From: Henricia sp. BOLD:AAB3569 | Taxonomy: Eukaryota; Echinodermata; Asteroidea; Spinulosida; Echinasteridae | Direction: 5' to 3' | DNA length: 64,000 bases | Assembly (NCBI GenBank): GCA_037783545.1 | Contig: JBBELK010000213.1 | Coordinates: 558,001 to 622,000 of the forward strand | In this document: piece by piece, positions 26,758 through 39,624 of the stretch | Numbering within the stretch: position 1 is the first letter of the stretch | Layout of the letters: each line of letters begins with the position of its first letter | The notes under the pieces: model-generated | What the model was told of the DNA's origin: nothing | Seen by the model: only the letters and a program-made list of their open reading frames with translations | The model's database searches: none | Program-made: the position numbers and the translations under genes

Positions 26758-28044
26758 CTATATTCCGCACTTGTCTTGAAAAATTTACAGACTTTCGCCG
26801 TGAAATGGTCGAGAAATTTCAGAGTTTAGGGAAAACTGGGCTCGGGCTTCCTGCCTGCTCTGCAGACCGTGGCTGTCCGTGTACTCATGATCACTCGTGC
26901 GCATGCTCGGTCTTGTTTGGGACAGGAATTTGGTCAAAGTGTGGTCCAAACGTCGGCAAATTTGGAAGTCAAGACATTTTCCGACGAACTTCAAATTTTG
27001 CACGCTCTAAACAGTCTATATTCCGCACTTGTCCTGAAAAATTGACAGACTTTCGCCGGGAAATGGCCGAGAAATTTCAGAGTTTAGGGAAAACTGGGCT
27101 CGGGCTTCCTGCCTGGTCTGCAGACCGTGGCTGTCCGTGTACTCCTGACTCGTGCGCATGCTCAGTCTTGTTTGGGACGGGAATTTGGTCAAAGTGTGGT
27201 CCAAACGTCGGCAAATTTGGAAGTCAAGAAATTTTCCGACGAACTTCAAATTGTGCATGCTCCAAACAGTCTATATTCCGTACTTGTCCAGGAAAATTGA
27301 CAGACTTTCGCCGGGAAATGGCAGAGAAATTTCAGAGTTTAGGGAAAACTGGGCTCGGGCTTCCTGCCTGCTCTGCAGACCGTGGCTGTCCGTGTACTCC
27401 TGATCACTCGTGCGCATGCTCAGTCTTGTTTGGGACGGGAATTTGGTCAAAGTGTGGTCTAAACGTCGGCAAATTTGGAAGTCAAGAAATTATTCGACGA
27501 ACTTCAAATTTTGCATGCCCCAAACAGTCTATATTCCGCACTTGTCTTGAAAAATTGACAGACTTTCGCCGGGAAATGGTCGAGAAATTTCAGAGTTTAG
27601 GGAAAACTGGGCTCGGGCTTCCTGCCTGCTCTGCAGACCGTGGCTGTCCGTGTACTCCTGATCACTCGTGCGCATGCTCAGTCTTGTTTGGGACGGGAAT
27701 TTGGTCAAAGTGTGGTCCAAACGTCGGCAAATTTGGAAGTCAAGAAATTTTCCGACGAACTTCAAATTGTGCATGCTCCAAACAGTCTATATTCCGTACT
27801 TGTCCTGGAAAATTGACAGACTTTCGCCGGGAAATGGCCGAGAAATTTCAGAGTTTATGGAAAACTGGGCTGGGGCTTCCTGCCTGCTCTGCAGACCGTG
27901 GCTGTCCGTGTACTCATGATCACTCGTGCGCATGCTTGGTCTTGTTTGGGACAGGAATTTGGTCAAAGTGTGGTCCAAACGTCGGCAAATTTGGAAGTCA
28001 AGAAATTTTCCGACGAACTTCAAATTTTGCACGCTCTAAACAGT
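26758..28044. repeat. 6-mer HOR (1,545 bp), copy 2, five monomers
   Basis: Repeats copy 1 for five monomers, with a private change GAAAAATTTACAG (26778 region) in place of GAAAAATTGACAG. The sixth position is occupied by a 255-bp GAGCTCGGG monomer from another order, so the HOR ends at about 28044. Confidence 0.75.
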
Positions 28045-28811
28045 CTATATTCCGCACTTGTCCTGAAAAATTGACAGACTTTCGCCGGGAAATGGCCGAG
28101 AAATTTCAGAGTTTAGGGAAAACTGAGCTCGGGCTTCCTGCCTGGTCTGCAGACCGTGGCTGTCCGTGTACTCCTGACTCGTGCGCATGCTCAGTCTTGT
28201 TTGGGACGGGAATTTGGTCAAAGTGTGGTCCAAACGTCGGCAAATTTGGAAGTCAAGAAATTTTCCGACGAACTTCAAATTGTGCATGCTCCAAACAGTC
28301 TATATTCCGTACTTGTCCAGGAAAATTGACAGACTTTCGCCGGGAAATGGCAGAGAAATTTCAGAGTTTAGGGAAAACTGGGCTGGGGCTTCCTGCCTGC
28401 TCTGCAGACGTGGCTGTCCGTGTACTCCTGACTCGTGCGCATGCTCAGTCTTGTTTGGGACGGGAATTTGGTCAAAGTGTGGTACAAACGTCGGCAAATT
28501 TGGAAGTCATGAAATTTTCGGACGAACTTCAAATTTTGCATGCTCAAAACAGTCTATATTCCGCACTTGTCCTGAAAAATTGACAGACTTTCGCCGGGAA
28601 ATGGCCGAGAAATTTCAGAGTTTAGGGAAAACTGGGCTCGGGCTTCCTGCCTGCTCTGCAGACCGTGGCTGTCCGTGTACTCCTGATCACTCGTGCGCAT
28701 GCTCAGTCTTGTTTGGGACGGGAATTTGGTCAAAGTGTGGTCCAAACGTCGGCAAATTTGGAAGTCAAGAAATTTTCCGACGAACTTCAAATTTTGCATG
28801 CTCCAAACAGT

Positions 28812-30353
28812 CTATATTCCGCACTTGTCTTGAAAAATTGACAGACTTTCGCCGGGAAATGGCCGAGAAATTTCAGAGTTTAGGGAAAACTGGGCTCGGG
28901 CTTCCTGCCTGCTCTGCAGACCGTGGCTGTCCGTGTACTCCTGATCACTCGTGCGCATGCTCAGTCTTGTTTGGGACGGGAATTTGGTCAAAGTGTGGTC
29001 TAAACGTCGGCAAATTTGGAAGTCAAGAAATTATTCGACGAACTTCAAATTTTGCATGCCCCAAACAGTCTATATTCCGCACTTGTCTTGAAAAATTGAC
29101 AGACTTTCGCCGGGAAATGGTCGAGAAATTTCAGAGTTTAGGGAAAACTGGGCTCGGGCTTCCTGCCTGCTCTGCAGACCGTGGCTGTCCGTGTACTCAT
29201 GATCACTCGTGCGCATGCTCGGTCTTGTTTGGGACAGGAATTTGGTCAAAGTGTGGTCCAAACGTCGGCAAATTTGGAAGTCAAGACATTTTCCGACGAA
29301 CTTCAAATTTTGCACGCTCTAAACAGTCTATATTCCGCACTTGTCCTGAAAAATTGACAGACTTTCGCCGGGAAATGGCCGAGAAATTTCAGAGTTTAGG
29401 GAAAACTGGGCTCGGGCTTCCTGCCTGGTCTGCAGACCGTGGCTGTCCGTGTACTCCTGACTCGTGCGCATGCTCAGTCTTGTTTGGGACGGGAATTTGG
29501 TCAAAGTGTGGTCCAAACGTCGGCAAATTTGGAAGTCAAGAAATTTTCCGACGAACTTCAAATTGTGCATGCTCCAAACAGTCTATATTCCGTACTTGTC
29601 CAGGAAAATTGACAGACTTTCGCCGGGAAATGGCAGAGAAATTTCAGAGTTTAGGGAAAACTGGGCTCGGGCTTCCTGCCTGCTCTGCAGACCGTGGCTG
29701 TCCGTGTACTCCTGATCACTCGTGCGCATGCTCAGTCTTGTTTGGGACGGGAATTTGGTCAAAGTGTGGTCTAAACGTCGGCAAATTTGGAAGTCAAGAA
29801 ATTATTCGACGAACTTCAAATTTTGCATGCCCCAAACAGTCTATATTCCGCACTTGTCTTGAAAAATTGACAGACTTTCGCCGGGAAATGGTCGAGAAAT
29901 TTCAGAGTTTAGGGAAAACTGGGCTCGGGCTTCCTGCCTGCTCTGCAGACCGTGGCTGTCCGTGTACTCATGATCACTCGTGCGCATGCTCGGTCTTGTT
30001 TGGGACAGGAATTTGGTCAAAGTGTGGTCCAAACGTCGGCAAATTTGGAAGTCAAGACATTTTCCGACGAACTTCAAATTTTGCACGCTCTAAACAGTCT
30101 ATATTCCGCACTTGTCCTGAAAAATTGACAGACTTTCGCCGGGAAATGGCCGAGAAATTTCAGAGTTTAGGGAAAACTGGGCTCGGGCTTCCTGCCTGGT
30201 CTGCAGACCGTGGCTGTCCGTGTACTCCTGACTCGTGCGCATGCTCAGTCTTGTTTGGGACGGGAATTTGGTCAAAGTGTGGTCCAAACGTCGGCAAATT
30301 TGGAAGTCAAGACATTTTCCGACGAACTTCAAATTGTGCATGCTCCAAACAGT
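28812..30353. repeat. Trimer HOR (771 bp), two copies
   Basis: Two successive trimers (28812-29582 and 29583-30353), each 258 + 258 + 255 bp. The order is: the TCTAAAC/TTATTC/GCCCC type; the CATGATC/CTCGGTC/GACATTTTCC/GCACGCTC type; the 255-bp CCTGGTCTGC type. This A-B-C order is embedded in most larger HORs of the window and looks like an ancestral building block. The third monomer of copy 2 ends with GACATT instead of GAAATT. Confidence 0.75.
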
Positions 30354-33300
30354 CTATATTCCGCACTTGTCCTGAAAAATTGACAGACTTTCGCCGGGAA
30401 ATGGCCGAGAAATTTCAGAGTTTACGGAAAACTGGGCTGGGGCTTCCTGCCTGCTCTGCAGACCGTGGCTGTCCGTGTACTCCTGACTCGTGCGCATGCT
30501 CAGTCTTGTTTGGGACGGGAATTTGGTCAAAGTGTGGTCCAAACGTCGACAAATTTGGAATTCAAGAAATTTTCCGACTAACTTCAAATTGTGCATGCTC
30601 CAAACAGTCTATATTCCGCACTTGTCCTGAAAATTTGACAGACTTTCGCCGGGAAATGGCCGAGAAATGTCAGAGTTTAGGGAAAACTGGGCCCGGGCTT
30701 CCTGCCTGCTCTGCAGACGTGGCTGTCCGTGTACTCCTGATCACTCGTGCGCATGCTCAGTCTTGTTTGGGACGGGAATTTGGTCAAAGTCAAGTCCAAA
30801 CGTCGGCAAATGTGGAAGTCAATAAATTTTCCGACGCACTTCAAATTTTGCATGCTCCAAACAGTCTATATTCCGCACTTGTCCTGAAAAATTGGCAGAC
30901 TTTCGCCCGGAAATGGCCGAGAAATTTCAGAGTTGAAGGGAAAACTGGGCTTGGGCTTCCTGCCTGCTCTGATCTGCAGACCGTGGCTGTCCGTGTACTC
31001 CTGATCACTCGTGCGCATGCTCAGTCTTGTTTGGGACGGGAATTTGGTCAAAGTGTGGTCCAAACGTCGGCAAATTTGGAAGTCAAGAAATTTTCCGACG
31101 AACTTCAAATTTTGCATGCTCCAAACAGTCTATATTCCGCACTTGTCTTGAAAAATTGACATACTTTCGCCGGGAAATGGTCGAGAAATTTCAGAGTTTA
31201 GGGAAAACTGGGCTCGGGCTTCCTGCCTGCTCTGCAGACCGTGGCTGTCCGTGTACTCATGATCACTCGTGCGCATGCTCGGTCTTGTTTGGGACAGGAA
31301 TTTGGTCAAAGTGTGGTCCAAACGTCGGCAAATTTGGAAGTCAAGACATTTTCCGACGAACTTCAAATTTTACACGCTCTAAACAGTCTATATTCCGCAC
31401 TTGTCCTGAAAAATTGACAGACTTTCGCCGGGAAATGGCCGAGAAATTTCAGAGTTTAGGGAAAACTGGGCTCGGGCTTCCTGCCTGGTCTGCAGACCGT
31501 GGCTGTCCGTGTACTCCTGACTCGTGCGCATGCTCAGTCTTGTTTGGGACGGGAATGTGGTCAAAGTGTGGTCCAAACGTCGACAAATTTGGAATTCAAG
31601 AAATTTTCCGACTAACTTCAAATTGTGCATGCTCCAAACAGTCTATATTCCGCACTTGTCCTGAAAATTTGACAGACTTTCGCCGGGAAATGGCCGAGAA
31701 ATGTCAGAGTTTAGGGAAAACTGGGCCCGGGCTTCCTGCCTGCTCTGCAGACGTGGCTGTCCGTGTACTCCTGATCACTCGTGCGCATGCTCAGTCTTGT
31801 TTGGGACGGGAATTTGGTCAAAGTCAAGTCCAAACGTCGGCAAATGTGGAAGTCAATAAATTTTCCGACGCACTTCAAATTTTGCATGCTCCAAACAGTC
31901 TATATTCCGCACTTGTCCTGAAAAATTGGCAGACTTTCGCCCGGAAATGGCCGAGAAATTTCAGAGTTGAAGGGAAAACTGGGCTTGGGCTTCCTGCCTG
32001 CTCTGCAGACCGTGGCTGTCCGTGTACTCCTGATCACTCGTGCGCATGCTCAGTCTTGTTTGGGACGGGAATTTGGTCAAAGTGTGGTCCAAACGTCGGC
32101 AAATTTGGAAGTCAAGAAATTTTCCGACGAACTTCAAATTGTGCATGCTTCAAACAGTCTATATTCCGCACTTGTCCTGAAAAATTGACAGACTTTCGCC
32201 GGGAAATGGCCGAGAAATTTCAGAGTTTAGGGAAAACTGGGCTTGGGCTTCCTGCCTGCTCTGCAGACCGTGGCTGTCCGTGTACTCCTGATCACTCGTG
32301 TGCATGCTCAGTCTTGTTTGGGACGGCAATTTGGTCAAAGTGTGGTCCAAACGTCGGCAAATTTGGAAGTCAAGAAATTTTCCGACGAACTTCAAATTTT
32401 GCATGCTCCAAACAGTCTATATTCCGCACTTGTCTTGAAAAATTGACAGACTTTCGCCGGGAAATGGCCGAGAAATTTCAGAGTTTAGGGAAAACTGGGC
32501 TCGGGCTTCCTGCCTGCTCTGCAGACCGTGGCTGTCCGTGTACTCCTGATCACTCGTGCGCATGCTCAGTCTTGTTTGGGACGGGAATTTGGTCAAAGTG
32601 TGGTCTAAACGTCGGCAAATTTGGAAGTCAAGAAATTATCCGACGAACTTCAAATTTTGCATCCCCCAAACAGTCTATATTCCGCACTTGTCTTGAAAAA
32701 TTGACAGACTTTCGCCGGGAAATGGTCGAGAAATTTCAGAGTTTAGGGAAAACTGGGCTCGGGCTTCCTGCCTGCTCTGCAGACCGTGGCTGTCCGTGTA
32801 CTCATGATCACTCGTGCGCATGCTCGGTCTTGTTTGGGACAGGAATTTGGTCAAAGTGTGGTCCAAACGTCGGCAAATTTGGAAGTCAAGACATTTTCCG
32901 ACGAACTTCAAATTTTGCACGCTCTAAACAGTCTATATTCCGCACTTGTCCTGAAAAATTGACAGACTTTCGCCGGGAAATGGCCGAGAAATTTCAGAGT
33001 TTAGGGAAAACTGGGCTCGGGCTTCCTGCCTGGTCTGCAGACCGTGGCTGTCCGTGTACTCCTGACTCGTGCGCATGCTCAGTCTTGTTTGGGACGGGAA
33101 TTTGGTCAAAGTGTGGTCCAAACGTCGGCAAATTTGGAAGTCAAGAAATTTTCCGACGAACTTCAAATTGTGCATGCTCCAAACAGTCTATATTCCGTAC
33201 TTGTCCTGGAAAATTGACAGACTTTCGCCGGAAAATGGCCGAGAAATTTCAGAGTTTAGGGAAAACTGGGCTGGGGCTTCCTGCCTGCTCTGCAGACCGT

Positions 33301-34736
33301 GGCTGTCCGTGTACTCATGATCACTCGTGCGCATGCTTGGTCTTGTTTGTGACAGGAATTTGGTCAAAGTGTGGTCCAAACGTCGGCAAATTTGGAAGTC
33401 AAGAAATTTTCCGACGAACTTCAAATTGTGCATGCTCCAAACAGTCTATATTCCGTACTTGTCCAGGAAAATTGACAGACTTTCGCCGGGAAATGGCCGA
33501 GAAATTTCAGAGTTTAGGGAAAACTGGGCCCGGGCTTCCTGCCTGCTCTGCAGACGTGGCTGTCCGTGTACTCCTGATCACTCGTGCGCATGCTCAGTCT
33601 TGTTTGGGACGGGAATTTGGTCAAAGTCAAGTCCAAACGTCGGCAAATGTGGAAGTCAATAACTTTTCCGACGCACTTCAAATTTTGCATGCTCCAAACA
33701 GTCTATTTTCCGCACTTGTCCTGAAAAATTGGCAGACTTTCGCCCGGAAATGGCCGAGAAATTTCAGAGTTGAAGGGAAAACTGGGCTTGGGCTTCCTGC
33801 CTGCTCTGCAGACCGTGGCTGTCCGTGTACTCCTGATCACTCGTGCGCATGCTCAGTCTTGTTTGGGACGGGAATTTGGTCAAAGTGTGGTCCAAACGTC
33901 GGCAAATTTGGAAGTCAAGAAATTTTCCGACGAACTTCAAATTGTGCATGCTTCAAACAGTCTATATTCCGCACTTGTCCTGAAAAATTGACAGACTTTC
34001 GCCGGGAAATGGCCGAGAAATTTCAGAGTTTAGGGAAAACTGGGCTTGGGCTTCCTGCCTGCTCTGCAGACCGTGGCTGTCCGTGTACTCCTGATCACTC
34101 GTGCGCATGCTCAGTCTTGTTTGGGACGGGAATTTGGTCAAAGTGTGGTCCAAACGTCGGCAAATTTGGAAGTCAAGAAATTTTCCGACGAACTTCAAAT
34201 TTTGCATGCTCCAAACAGTCTATATTCCGCACTTGTCCTGAAAAATTGGCAGACTTTCGCCCGGAAATGGCCGAGAAATTTCAGAGTTGAAGGGAAAACT
34301 GGGCTTGGGCTTCCTGCCTGCTCTGCAGACCGTGGCTGTCAGTGTACTCCTGATCACTCGTGCGCATGCTCAGTCTTGTTTGGGACGGGAATTTGGTCAA
34401 AGTGTGGTCCAAACGTCGGCAAATTTGGAAGTCAAGAAATTTTCCGACGAACTTCAAATTGTGCATGCTTCAAACAGTCTATATTCCGCACTTGTCCTGA
34501 AAAATTGACAGACTTTCGCCGGGAAATGGCCGAGAAATGTCAGAGTTTAGGGAAAACTGGGCTTGGGCTTCCTGCCTGCTCTGCAGACCGTGGCTGTCCG
34601 TGTACTCCTGATCACTCGTGTGCATGCTCAGTCTTGTTTGGGACGGGAATTTGGTCAAAGTGTGGTCCAAACGTCGGCAAATTTGGAAGTCAATAAATTT
34701 TCCGACGAACTTCAAATTTTGCATGCTCCAAACAGT
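30354..34736. repeat. Mosaic satellite block with a 1,803-bp step
   Basis: Frame landmarks repeat at +1,803 bp (7 monomers) between 31967 and 33770, then at +517 bp (258 + 259) to 34287. The block is rich in the pair 'GCAGACGTGG monomer followed by GTTGAAGGG monomer' and in CATGCTTCAAACAG variants. It contains the length-outlier monomer near 30971 and private variants such as GGGACGGCAATTTGG (32329). Confidence 0.65.
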
Positions 34737-37700
34737 CTATATTCCGCACTTGTCTTGAAAAATTGACAGACTTTCGCCGGGAAATGGCCGAGAAATTTCA
34801 GAGTTTAGGGAAAACTGGGCTCGGGCTTCCTGCCTGCTCTGCAGACCGTGGCTGTCCGTGTACTCCTGATCACTCGTGCGCATGCTCAGTCTTGTTTGGG
34901 ACGGGAATTTGGTCAAAGTGTGGTCTAAACGTCGGCAAATTTGGAAGTCAAGAAATTATCCGACGAACTTCAAATTTTGCATGCCCCAAACAGTCTATAT
35001 TCCGCACTTGTCCTGAAAAATTGACAGACTTTCGCCGGGAAATGGCCGAGAAATTTCAGAGTTTAGGGAAAACTGGGCTCGGGCTTCCTGCCTGGTCTGC
35101 AGACCGTGGCTGTCCGTGTACTCCTGACTCGTGCGCATGCTCAGTCTTGTTTGGGACGGGAATTTGGTCAAAGTGTGGTCCAAACGTCGGCAAGTTTGGA
35201 AGTCAAGAAATTTTCCGACGAACTTCAAATTGTGCATGCTCCAAACAGTCTATATTCCGTACTTGTCCTGGAAAATTGACAGACTTTCGCCGTAAAATGG
35301 CCGAGAAATTTCAGAGTTTAGGGAAAACTGGGCTGGGGCTTCCTGCCTGCTCTGCAGACCGTGGCTGTCCGTGTACTCATGATCACTCGTGCGCATGCTT
35401 GGTCTTGTTTGTGACAGGAATTTGGTCAAAGTGTGGTCCAAACGTCGGCAAATTTGGAAGTCAAGACATTTTCCGACGAACTTCAAATTTTGCACGCTCT
35501 AAACAGTCTATATTCCGCACTTGTCCTGAAAAATTGACAGACTTTCGCCGGGAAATGGCCGAGAAATTTCAGAGTTTAGGGAAAACTGGGCTCGGGCTTC
35601 CTGCCTGGTCTGCAGACCGTGGCTGTCCGTGTACTCCTGACTCGTGCGCATGCTCAGTCTTGTTTGGGACGGGAATTTGGTCAAAGTGTGGTCCAAACGT
35701 CGGCAAATTTGGAAGTCAAGAAATTTTCCGACGAACTTCAAATTGTGCATGCTCCAAACAGTCTATATTCCGTACTTGTCCAGGAAAATTGACAGACTTT
35801 CGCCGGGAAATGGCAGAGAAATTTCAGAGTTTAGGGAAAACTGGGCTCGGGCTTCCTGCCTGCTCTGCAGACCGTGGCTGTCCGTGTACTCCTGATCACT
35901 CGTGCGCATGCTCAGTCTTGTTTGGGACGGGAATTTGGTCAAAGTGTGGTCTAAACGTCGGCAAATTTGGAAGTCAAGAAATTATTCGACGAACTTCAAA
36001 TTTTGCATGCCCCAAACAGTCTATATTCCGCACTTGTCTTGAAAAATTGACAGACTTTCGCCGGGAAATGGTCGAGAAATTTCAGAGTTTAGGGAAAACT
36101 GGGCTCGGGCTTCCTGCCTGCTCTGCAGACCGTGGCTGTCCGTGTACTCATGATCACTCGTGCGCATGCTCGGTCTTGTTTGGGACAGGAATTTGGTCAA
36201 AGTGTGGTCCAAACGTAGGCAAATTTGGAAGTCAAGATATTTTCCGACGAACTTCAAATTGTGCATGCTCCAAACAGTCTATATTCCGTACTTGTCCAGG
36301 AAAATTGACAGACTTTCGCCGGGAAATGGCAGAGAAATTTCAGAGTTTAGGGAAAACTGGGCTCAGGCTTCCTGCCTGCTCTGCAGACCGTGGCTGTCCG
36401 TGTACTCCTGATCACTCGTGCGCATGCTCAGTCTTGTTTGGGACGGGAATTTGGTCAAAGTGTGGTCTAAACGTCGGCAAATTTGGAAGTCAAGAAATTA
36501 TTCGACGAACTTCAAATTTTGCATGCCCCAAACAGTCTATATTCCGCACTTGTCTTGAAAAATTGACAGACTTTCGCCGGGAAATGGTCGAGAAATTTCA
36601 GAGTTTAGGGAAAACTGGGCTCGGGCTTCCTGCCTGCTCTGCAGACCGTGGCTGTCCGTGTACTCATGATCACTCGTGCGCATGCTCGGTCTTGTTTGGG
36701 ACAGGAATTTGGTCAAAGTGTGGTCCAAACGTCGGCAAATTTGGAAGTCAAGACATTTTCCGACGAACTTCAAATTTTGCACGCTCTAAACAGTCTATAT
36801 TCCGCACTTGTCCTGAAAAATTGACAGACTTTCGCCGGGAAATGGCCGAGAAATTTCAGAGTTTAGGGAAAACTGGGCTCGGGCTTCCTGCCTGGTCTGC
36901 AGACCGTGGCTGTCCGTGTACTCCTGACTCGTGCGCATGCTCAGTCTTGTTTGGGACGGGAATTTGGTCAAAGTGTGGTCCAAACGTCGGCAAATTTGGA
37001 AGTCAAGAAATTTTCCGACGAACTTCAAATTGTGCATGCTCCAAACAGTCTATATTCCGTACTTGTCCAGAAAAATTGGCAGACTTTCGCCCGGAAATGG
37101 CCGAGAAATTTCAGAGTTGAAGGGAAAACTGGGCTTGGGCTTCCTGCCTGCTCTGCAGACCGTGGCTGTCCGTGTACTCCTGATCACTCGTGCGCATGCT
37201 CAGTCTTGTTTGGGACGGGAATTTGGTCAAAGTGTGGTCCAAACGTCGGCAAATTTGGAAGTCAAGAAATTTTCCGACGAACTTCAAATTGTGCATGCTT
37301 CAAACAGTCTATATTCCGCACTTGTCCTGAAAAATGGACAGACTTTCGCCGGGAAATGGCCGAGAAATTTCAGAGTTTAGGGAAAACTGGGCTTGGGCTT
37401 CCTGCCTGCTCTGCAGACCGTGGCTGTCCGTGTACTCCTGATCACTCGTGCGCATGCTCAGTCTTGTTTGGGACGGGAATTTGGTCAAAGTGTGGTCCAA
37501 ACGTCGGCAAATTTGGAAGTCAAGAAATTTTCCGACGAACTTCAAATTTTGCATGCTCCAAACAGTCTATATTCCGCACTTGTCTTGAAAAATTGACAGA
37601 CTTTCGCCGGGAAATGGCCGAGAAATTTCAGAGTTTAGGGAAAACTGGGCTCGGGCTTCCTGCCTGCTCTGCAGACCGTGGCTGTCCGTGTACTCCTGAT

Positions 37701-37824
37701 CACTCGTGCGCATGCTCAGTCTTGTTTGGGACGGGAATTTGGTCAAAGTGTGGTCCAAACGTCGGCAAATTTGGAAGTCAAGAAATTTTCCGACGAACTT
37801 CAAATTTTGCATGCTCCAAACAGT
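34737..37824. repeat. 12-mer HOR (3,088 bp), copy 1
   Basis: Twelve monomers of total length 3,088 bp with landmarks repeated at +3,088 bp. Diagnostic sites are GGCAAGTTTGG (35190), CGCCGTAAAATGG (35289) and CCAAACGTAGGC (36213). This 12-mer is distinct in order and composition from the 3,095-bp 12-mer at 4707-15540. Confidence 0.8.
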
Positions 37825-39624
37825 CTATAATCCGCACTTGTCTTGAAAAATTGACAGACTTTCGCCGGGAAATGGCCGAGAAATTTCAGAGTTTAGGGAA
37901 AACTGGGCTCGGGCTTCCTGCCTGCTCTGCAGACCGTGGCTGTCCGTGTACTCCTGATCACTCGTGCGCATGCTCAGTCTTGTTTGGGACGGGAATTTGG
38001 TCAAAGTGTGGTCTAAACGTCGGCAAATTTGGAAGTCAAGAAATTATCCGACGAACTTCAAATTTTGCATGCCCCAAACAGTCTATATTCCGCACTTGTC
38101 CTGAAAAATTGACAGACTTTCGCCGGGAAATGGCCGAGAAATTTCAGAGTTTAGGGAAAACTGGGCTCGGGCTTCCTGCCTGGTCTGCAGACCGTGGCTG
38201 TCCGTGTACTCCTGACTCGTGCGCATGCTCAGTCTTGTTTGGGACGGGAATTTGGTCAAAGTGTGGTCCAAACGTCGGCAAGTTTGGAAGTCAAGAAATT
38301 TTCCGACGAACTTCAAATTGTGCATGCTCCAAACAGTCTATATTCCGTACTTGTCCTGGAAAATTGACAGACTTTCGCCGTAAAATGGCCGAGAAATTTC
38401 AGAGTTTAGGGAAAACTGGGCTGGGGCTTCCTGCCTGCTCTGCAGACCGTGGCTGTCCGTGTACTCATGATCACTCGTGCGCATGCTTGGTCTTGTTTGT
38501 GACAGGAATTTGGTCAAAGTGTGGTCCAAACGTCGGCAAATTTGGAAGTCAAGACATTTTCCGACGAACTTCAAATTTTGCACGCTCTAAACAGTCTATA
38601 TTCCGCACTTGTCCTGAAAAATTGACAGACTTTCGCCGGGAAATGGCCGAGAAATTTCAGAGTTTAGGGAAAACTGGGCTCGGGCTTCCTGCCTGGTCTG
38701 CAGACCGTGGCTGTCCGTGTACTCCTGACTCGTGCGCATGCTCAGTCTTGTTTGGGACGGGAATTTGGTCAAAGTGTGGTCCAAACGTCGGCAAATTTGG
38801 AAGTCAAGAAATTTTCCGACGAACTTCAAATTGTGCATGCTCCAAACAGTCTATATTCCGTACTTGTCCAGGAAAATTGACAGACTTTCGCCGGGAAATG
38901 GCAGAGAAATTTCAGAGTTTAGGGAAAACTGGGCTCGGGCTTCCTGCCTGCTCTGCAGACCGTGGCTGTCCGTGTACTCCTGATCACTCGTGCGCATGCT
39001 CAGTCTTGTTTGGGACGGGAATTTGGTCAAAGTGTGGTCTAAACGTCGGCAAATTTGGAAGTCAAGAAATTATTCGACGAACTTCAAATTTTGCATGCCC
39101 CAAACAGTCTATATTCCGCACTTGTCTTGAAAAATTGACAGACTTTCGCCGGGAAATGGTCGAGAAATTTCAGAGTTTAGGGAAAACTGGGCTCGGGCTT
39201 CCTGCCTGCTCTGCAGACCGTGGCTGTCCGTGTACTCATGATCACTCGTGCGCATGCTCGGTCTTGTTTGGGACAGGAATTTGGTCAAAGTGTGGTCCAA
39301 ACGTAGGCAAATTTGGAAGTCAAGAAATTTTCCGACGAACTTCAAATTGTGCATGCTCCAAACAGTCTATATTCCGTACTTGTCCAGGAAAATTGACAGA
39401 CTTTCGCCGGGAAATGGCAGAGAAATTTCAGAGTTTAGGGAAAACTGGGCTCGGGCTTCCTGCCTGCTCTGCAGACCGTGGCTGTCCATGTACTCCTGAT
39501 CACTCGTGCGCATGCTCAGTCTTGTTTGGGACGGGAATTTGGTCAAAGTGTGGTCTAAACGTCGGCAAATTTGGAAGTCAAGAAATTATTCGACGAACTT
39601 CAAATTTTGCATGCCCCAAACAGT
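37825..39624. repeat. 12-mer HOR (3,088 bp), copy 2, truncated
   Basis: Repeats the first seven monomers of the 34737 unit, including GGCAAGTTTGG (38278), CGCCGTAAAATGG (38377) and CCAAACGTAGGC (39297). It then departs at the monomer beginning about 39625, which has CCTTGTCTGC. Confidence 0.75.
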
